A stretch of DNA of 64,000 bases, taken from the NCBI GenBank assembly GCA_016801885.1, contig JAFBJY010001503.1, forward strand, positions 62,001 to 126,000, read 5' to 3'. The first letter of the stretch is position 1, and every line of letters begins with the position of its first letter. This DNA is from Toxotes chatareus (taxonomy: Eukaryota > Chordata > Actinopteri > Toxotidae). Under the pieces are notes generated by a model. It saw only the letters and a program-made list of their open reading frames with translations. It was not told the origin of the DNA and did not search any database. Positions 49,101 through 57,800 of this stretch are shown here, piece after piece. Position numbers and translations under genes: made by a program.

Positions 49101-51857
49101 TTCTCATCCAACCTGGAAACCATTGCAGCCAATTCAGTTTGTTATAATGTAACAACATACAGGAAGTCCCTCTGTAATGCTACAGCAGCCTAGTACTCTT
49201 CATTAAGAGAACACAATAAAAACAACCCCAGGTTTCTCTTCAGCATTGTAGGCAGACTGACAGAGAGTCACAGCTCTATTGATCCATGTGTTCCTATAGC
49301 TCTCAGAAATAACAACTTCATGGGCTTCTTTAATAATAAAATTCTGACTATCACAGATAAAATTTATCACCTCCTGTCCTTAATTAGCACTGATTTTTCT
49401 TTAAGCACAGGAACCTCAGAAACAGTAAAACCTGATATGTATTTAGAAAGTTTCTCTTCCATTGATCTTCACCAACTAACTCATATAATTTCTTCATCTA
49501 AACCATCAACCTGTCTTTTAGACCCGATCCCCACCAGGCTCCTCAAGAAAATTGGATGTGAAAAATTCCTCCTTACAAACAGGGTATGTACCACAGTCCT
49601 GTAAAGTGGCTTAAAAGTGTAATTAAAACACTTCTTAAAAAGCCTACTCTTGATATAGGTGTTTTAGCCAACTACAGACCTACATCTAACCTTCCCTTTC
49701 TGTCTACGATTCTTGAGAAAGCAGTTGCCAATCAGCTGTGTGATTTTCTACAGCACAATAATTTATTTGAGGATTTTCAGTCAGGATTCAGAGTGAATCA
49801 TAGCACAGAGACAACTTTAGTGAAAGTTACAAATGACCTACTAAATGCATCAAACAAAGGACTAGTCTCTGTACTTGTCTAGTTAGATCTTAGTGCTGCA
49901 TTTGATACCACCGACCATCACATCCTACTACAGAGACTGGAACATTTACACTACTCACAGTAAGTTAGGGATATTGTGAGAGACTCAGTGGATGTCATAC
50001 ATACGGTGTTTGTTTCACTTCAGAGATTTTTGGGATAGGGAGGCAATTGTATTGAGGTGATAGACACACCTCATTTTGTGTTTTCCACGTAATGGTCTCA
50101 CTGTGTACAGTGTGCCTTACATATTGGGGTCAATACCAAAAAATACTAAAAGACGACCCTTTTCAATGTGGCATCAATTTCAACATTCTGTGGGTATAAA
50201 AAGCTGGTATTGTCAGTAAGTCATTCCAAGTTCAAACAGCCACGAATACACGACATCACTTAATGGACGAGCAGCACTACCTGGCCATAGTGTGCCTTCT
50301 GGTAGGCGGCAGGCAGTCAGATGTTGCTTGTGAACTTGGTGTGTCTCAAAGTGTCATCAGCAGACTTGCATCAAGACACAGAACTACTGGCAGAGTGACA
50401 GTCCGCAACGAAGACCAGTACCTAAGGACCTATGCACTCAGATTTCGTTATGCAACTGCCACACAGCTCCAGGCCTGTTTGTGAGGGGTACTACGGCTTC
50501 CAGACAAACCATTCGCAACCGACTCCACCACTTTGGCTTGAATGCCAGATGACCGTTGCAGGTGACTCCACTGACACCAAGACACCACCGTGAACGTTTG
50601 CAGTGGGCACGAGACCGTGTGACCTGGACAATGCAACAGTGGTCTAATGTCCTGTTCACTGATGAGTGTCGGGTCATCTTGCACAGAAATGATGGTCGTC
50701 AGCGTTGCTGGAGAAGACGAGGTGCAACAGTCTGGGCAGGCATCACCAGTCACGCAAAACGGATTTGGTTATTGTAGATGGCTCAGTCACTACATGTTCT
50801 TACCTCAGAGACATCATAGAATCCATTATCATCATCCCCTAATTCCCCCAGCACACCCCCAACTTTCTGTTCATGGATGATAATGCTCCACCACATTGTG
50901 CCAGAATTGTCACAGCTCGACTTCAGGAAGTCGGAGTGCCTCATATGGTATGGCCAGCAATGTTCTCTGACCTGAACCCCATAGAGCACGTCTGGGACCA
51001 GCTGAGGCAGAGACTGAATGATCGTACCCCACCCCCACATGACCTGGCAGAACTGCGTGTCGCACTTGTGGAAGAGTGGAGCATAACAAAATTATGTTAC
51101 TCCTGTACTGGCTTCTCTGCATTGGCTCCCTGTAAAATTCAGAATAAAATTAAAAATTCTGCTCCTTACCTACAAAGACCTCAATGGTCAGGCACCACCA
51201 TATCTCAAGGAGCTCATAGTACCATCTTACCCTACTAGAACACTGCGCTCCCAGAATGCAGGCCTACTAGTGGTTCCCAGAGTCACCAAAAGTACCTTAG
51301 GTGGCAGATACTTCAGATATTAGACTCCTCTACTGTGGAACCATTTACCAGTTTAACTCTGGGAGGCAAACACCCTCTCCATGTTTAAGAGTAGACTAAA
51401 AACCTTCCTCTGATAAAGCATATAGTTAGTTCTGGCTCAGGTTTTGTTTGAACCATTTACTAGTTAAGCTCCTCCCCGAGCTCCTCTCTCTCTCTCCCTC
51501 TATCTGTTCTCATTCATATCCCATTAATACATGTTACTAACTCTATTTCCTGTACTTTTGTTCCTTCTCTCCTCTCTTCTCCTCTGCTGTTGCTCTCTGC
51601 AGGTTCATTTGCCCTCAGAGATGTAGAGTCTGCATCTGCTGCCGTGGATCTACTGCCCCCATTACTACTCTTATTAATTATTATTATTAGTACTATTTTT
51701 AGTGTCACCATCATTAGTTCTTCTATTGTTGTTGTTTGTATTGCTATTAGTCCTATTACTACTCATGCTATTGTCCTCTTATTAATTTTAATCTTGCTGT
51801 TTTGATGAAACCTGCATTGTCCTATGTTCTCTTTCCTCCCCTCTTGCCCCCCTCCCC

Positions 51858-51889
<32 letters not shown>

Positions 51890-54800
51890 AACCCAGCTGG
51901 TCGAGGCAGACAGCCGTCCACCATAACTCAGATTCTGTTCAAGGTTTAAACCTGTTAAAAAGGAGTTTTTTCTTGCCACCATCACCAAGTGCTGCACTTC
52001 TGGAGAATGTTGGTCTATAAATAATATTATAAAGAGTACGATCCAGACCTGCTCTATATGGAAAGTGCTTTGAGGTAACTTCTGTTATGATTCAGCGCAA
52101 TATAAATAAAATTGAATTGAACTGAAATTAACATTGACATTTAATTGTATAAACAACATTACAACAAAGCATGAGTGAGCTTGTGCATCTCAGCCAGTTC
52201 ATATATGTGAGCTCGAAAGGAAATGAAGCTGAATAAAAACAAAATAGACTGAAAAACTCAAAGATTTTAGAAAGTGTGAAAATCATTTGATATGGGCCTC
52301 TCTAAAGTCAGCATTGACGGACTCAAGAAATATCTGCAATCATTTCAAACAAACTGGGACTTGATCTGACCTGAGAGTCTCCAGGGTACAGTGTGGACTC
52401 TTCAGTCCAGCAGACAGCAGCTTCACCCCTGAATCCTGCAGGTCATTGTTACTCAGGTCCAGGTGTCTCAGACTAGAGGACTGGGAGCTGAGAACTGAGG
52501 ACAGAGCTTCACAGCTTCTCTCTGAGAGGTTACAGCTGCTCAGTCTGAAGAGGAAACAATGAAGAAAAAGTCAAAAAACGTGTGTTGAAAGGACAATCAA
52601 AGGAACCAAACTCTCAGTTTGCTCTGCAGCTCACAGCAAACTAACAGACCTGCATCTGAAAACTTGGCCAAACACAAAACACAGAGTTGTTGAGTGAAGC
52701 AGAAATATCACCTCTTGGAGACATGACAGTTAAATATGACAAAATCAGTAATAAACAAACATGTACATTCAAGGCCATACGTATTTGGACAGTTAGACAG
52801 TTCTTCAGGCTCTCAGCACATTCACTTTAAAATATAATAATGGATACTACAGCCAAAGACTGCAAAGGATTTTACACAAAATATTAAATCTGATGGGTTG
52901 GTTTTACTTCATGTGTTTTTCCAGTTACTTTTGAACTCCTTCAGGGGCAGACTTAGGCATCCACAGTGTAGGAAGACGCCCTACGGAAGGTCCTTCATTC
53001 CCTCTGCTATCAGACTGTACAGTTCAACTATTTAGTTGCACTCTGGTCTGGCCTAACTTTTCATCTGTCCATGGCGGGACTGTGCAATAATTTTTTCTCT
53101 TTCCCACAGTATCCTACTCATCACCTCTCCATCATCATGTAAATTTGTATATAGCCAGTTTTTAGTTTTTGTATTTTGTATATTGGTTTTGTAACTTAAC
53201 TTTTTTAGATTGTAAATATGCTATTTTTGCACATTTTTTTTGTAGTTGAATTTCATGCACACTTCTTGTTTTTCTGCACTTTATCCTTTTTTCCTGCTTT
53301 TGCTTAACTGCCTAACAAGTAAATTTCCCCGCTGTGGGATCAATGAAGTGTTATCTTATTTTATCTTAACCCCTAAAAGGCCTGAATCTCCCACACAGTT
53401 CTTTCTATACTGATGTCAACCTGCTCAAATTAAAGCTGAGACTTGGCTCTTTACTGTAGGATCCATTATTTTAATTCAAATTCAATGTGCTGAAGCTCAG
53501 AGCCTGAAGAACAATAACTGTCCAAATACTTCAGGTCTTGACTCTAACTGTGTTAATGTTGGTTTATTTAAACAGATAAATTTAAATAAATAGTTTGTAT
53601 AAACTATCAAGATTATGAATTTGTTAATACACAGCCTGGCGAAAAAAAAAGTCGCCACCCTGATTTAACTAAGCAAATAGGTAAGAGCCTCTTATTGGAT
53701 AATTCCTGCATGGGCAATTATCTCTCAGTTGGAAACAATTTCTTTAACCCCAACTGATGCAATGAGTAGCTTCTCATTTCCTAAACAATCATGTCGAAAG
53801 ACACATCCCGTGGTTGTTGCAAAGATGTTAGTCCGTTTGAGAAGGGTCAAATCATTGGCATGCATCAAGCAGAGAAAACATCTTAGGAGATTGCAGAAAC
53901 TACTAAAATTGCGTTAAGAACTGTCCAACGCATTATTAAAAACTGGAAGGATAGTGGGGAACCATTGTCTTCAAGGAAGAAATGTGGTCGGAAAAAAATC
54001 CTGACTGATCGTGATCGCTGATCACTTCAACGTTCGGTGAAATCAAATCGTAGAAAAACAACTGTAGAACTCAGGGTTATATTTAATAGTGAAAGTAAGA
54101 GCATTTTCACATGCACAACGAGAAGGGAACTCAAGGGATTGGGACTGAACAGCTGTGTAGCCTTAAGAAAACCATTAATCAGTGAGGCTAATCGGGGAAA
54201 AAGGCTTCAATTTGCTAGGGAGCATTAAGATTGGACTCTGGAGCAATGGAAGAAGGTCATGTGATCTGATCAATCCAGATTTACCCTGTTTCAGAGTGAT
54301 AGAGGCATCAGGGTAAGAAGAGAGGCAGATAAAGTGATCCACCCATTATGCCTAGTGCCTACTGTACATGATCTGGGGTTGCTGCAGCTGGTCAGGTCTA
54401 GGTTCTGCAACATTATGTGCCCAAATAATGAGGTCAGCTGACTACCTGAATATACTTAATGACCAGGTTATTCCATCAGTGTATTTTTTCTTCCCTGATG
54501 GCAGGGGCACATTCCAAGATGACAATGCCAGGATTCATCGGGCTCAAATTGAGTGAAAGAGTGGTTCAGGGAGCATGAAACAACATTTTCACACATGGAT
54601 TGGCCACCACAGCGTCCAGACCTTAACCCTGTTGAGAATCTTTGAGATGTGATGGAGAAGGCTTTGCGCAGACTCTCCCATCATCCATACAAGATCTTGG
54701 TGAAAAATTAATGCAACACTGGACGGAAATCAATCATTGCAGAAGCTTATCAAAACAATGCCACAGCGAAAGTGTGCTGTAATCAAAGCTAAAGCAAAGC

Positions 54801-57800
54801 AACTTTTTTTTGGCCAGGCAGTGTATGTCCATTCATCTGTCTTCCACTTTATTATTTCTTTTTTAATTTCATGTTAAACATAATATGTTTTGTTACAGTT
54901 CTCATTTCATTTATTATTATTCATTTAGGTTGAAATCTTATCGTATTATAGTGAGATAAACAGTCAGTGAGTTTTTACTGAAGTCATTAACAATGACATG
55001 TAATCATCTGCCACATCATAAAAAAGCATAAGTGAGTTTGTGTATCTCATTCAGAGTTCATATATGTGAAGCTGCATAAAAGTAAATAAGACTGAAAAGC
55101 TCAAAAATTGTATAAAATGTGATTCAAAACCGTCAGATATGGGCCTCTCTAAAATCAGCATTGAAGGACTCAAGAAATATCTGCAGTCATTTCAAATAAA
55201 CTGGAACTTTATCTGACCTGATTTATTTTTAAACTATCAACCACAAACCTCATGTACATATTGCAAATATTAAAATATTAAGATGTCTTATCTTTTCTAT
55301 TTTTATATTAGTTGTATATATTGTTCTGTTTGATATTGGAGTTATTGCAATATTTTGACTTGATTTTCATTATACTATACTCTTGTTTTTCATTTATTTT
55401 TGTTTTTCATTTTCACTTATTTATTCTAGAAATTTTTTTCTCTTACCACACACTGTGAAATTTTCCTCTTTTTCTTCTTTTTCAACTGGGAGTTAAAGTA
55501 ACAGCAAGAATTTCCCTACGAGGATTAATAAAGTTATTCTGATTCTGATTCTGAGTTTCCAGGGTACAGAGTGGAAGGAATTAAAGAAGAGAGGAATTTA
55601 TATAGTAAGTCTTTATATAATGATGAATAAATTCAATACACTTACAGAGCTTTGTTAGAGGCTTTGACAACTGGCAGCAGCTTCAGAAGAGCCTCCTCTG
55701 AAGCAGAGTATTTCTTCAGGTCAAACATGTCCAGATCTTTTTCTGATGACAGTAAGATGAAGACCAGAGCTGACCATTGAGCAGGAGACAGTCCGTCTGT
55801 GGAGAGATGTCCTGAACTCAGGGACTGTTGGATCTGCTCCACTAGAGAACGATCATTCAGTTCATTAAGACAGTGGAACAGGTTGATGCTTTGCTCTGCA
55901 GAGGAGTCTCTTCAATCTTCTTCTTGATGTACTGGACTGTTTGCTGATTGGTCTGTGAGCCACTTCCTGTCTGTGTCAACAGACCTCGTAGGAGAGTCTG
56001 ATTGGTCTGCAGTGAAAGACCCAGGAGGAAGCGGAGGAACAAGTCCAGGTGTCCATTTGGACTCTGTAAGGCCTTGTCCACAGCCCTCTGGTAGAGCGGC
56101 TTTGGATAAGGTTTGTCTCTGAACAGTTTAGACCAGTTGGAGGTTGATTGTTCTTCTGACAGCAGATTGACTCCAGAGTTGATGAAGGTCAGATGGACAT
56201 GAAGAGCAGCCAGAAACTCCTGAAGACTCAGATGGACGAAGCAGAACACCTTATCCTGGTACAGTCCTCTCTCCTCTTTAAAGACCTGTGTGAACACTCC
56301 TGAGTACACTGAGGCTGCTCTGATATCGATGCCACACTCTGTCAGGTCTGATTCATAGAAGATCAGGTTTCCTTTCTGCAGCTGCTCAAAAGCCAGTTTT
56401 CCCAGAGACTCAATCATCTTCCTGGTCTCTGGGCTCCAGTGTGGATCTGTCTCAGCTCCTCCATCATACTTGACGTTCTTCAGTTTGGACTGAACCACCA
56501 GGAAGTGGATGTACATCTCAGTCAGGGTCTTGGGCAGCCCTCCTCCCTCTCTGGTTTCCAACACATCCTCCAGAACTGTAGCAGTGATCCAGCAGAAGAC
56601 CGGGATGTGGCACATGATGTGGAGGCTTCGTGAAGTCTTGATGTGGGAGATGATCCTTCTGACCTGCTCCTCCTCTCTGAACCTCTTCCTGAAGTACTCC
56701 TCCTTCTGTGGGTCAGTGAACCCTCTGACTTCTGTCACCATGTCAACACACCCAGGAGGGATCTGATTGGCTGCTGCAGGTCGTGTGGTTATCCAGAGGC
56801 GAGCAGCAGAGGAAGCAATTTCCCCTGATGAGGTTTGTCAGCAGCACATCCACTGAGGTGGACTCTGTAACATCAGTCAGGATCTCAGTGCTGTGGAAGT
56901 CCAGAGGAAGTCGACACTCATCCAGACCGTCAAAGATGAACAGAACCTGGACCTCTTCAAACCTGCAGAGTCCTGCTTCTTTGGTTTCAGTAAAGAAGTG
57001 ATGAACAAGTTCCACCAAGCTGAACTTTTTCTCTTTCAGCACATTCAGCTCTCTGAACGTGAATGGAAATGTGAAGTGTATGTCCTGGTTGGCTTTGTCT
57101 TCAGCCCAGTCCAGAGTCAACTTCTGTGTTAAGACTGTTTTCCCAATGCCAGCCACTCCCTTTGTCATCACTGTTCTGATTGGCCCATCTCTTCCAGGTG
57201 AGGCTTTAAAGATGTCTTCTTGTCTGATGCTTGTTTCTGGTCTGGCTGGTTTCCTGGATGCTGTTTCAATCTGTCTGACCTCATGTTCATCATTGACCTC
57301 TCCAGTCCCTCCCTCTGTGATGTAGAGCTCTGTGTAGATCTGATTCAGAAGGGTTGGGTTTCCTGCTTTAGAGATCCCCTCAAACACACACTGGAACTTC
57401 TTCTTCAGAGTAGATTTAAGTTTACGTTGACAAACTGCAGCAACATGTCCTGAATGAACAAACAAGAAACAACATCAATGACTGATTCATAAAGAAAACA
57501 TGACATGTTCATCCCCCTAAAGAACACACATGAACATATGTCCCTCCATGTCTTGAGATGATAGTAAATGTCCCATTTGTCCGTCATGTTGAATCTTTAG
57601 AGAAATCCTCTTACTGCTGTGCAGACAGTCAGCCAGTTCCTCCTGTTTCATTCTCCTCAGGACGTTTACTGTGATCTTCACAAAAGCCTCTCTGCTGCTC
57701 CTCCTCTGCTCTTCATCCTCACTGTCCAACACCTCCTCATTCTCCTTCTGACTCTCTGAGCATTCTGGGTAATCTGGATTCACAACCTTCTGGATCTTCT

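Larger units (their letters stand above)
48061..52130 (+). mobile_element. LINE with SGNH-esterase-type ORF1, broken by a Tc1 insertion
   Basis: Order: ORF1 remnant with an SGNH/GDSL-esterase look (LVIGSSIFRNV near 48260, and GGIHPTLDRAA near 48520-48550); endonuclease remnant (FCLPETWLC near 48900); pre-RT and RT pieces (49320-49604, then NYRPTSNLPFLSTILEKAV and FQSGFRVNHSTETTL up to 49882, then LDLSAAFDTTDHHILLQRL); a Tc1-like element at 49949; the C-terminal block (LASLHWLPVKFRIK-type, about 51100-51330); a 3' UTR with a (CT)n tract and tail AAATAAAATTGAATTGAACTG. Many stops and frameshifts; inactive. Confidence 0.85.

Noticed and set aside
56439..57453. Several + strand frames of 60-88 codons
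   Set aside because: They are antisense to the NACHT exon.
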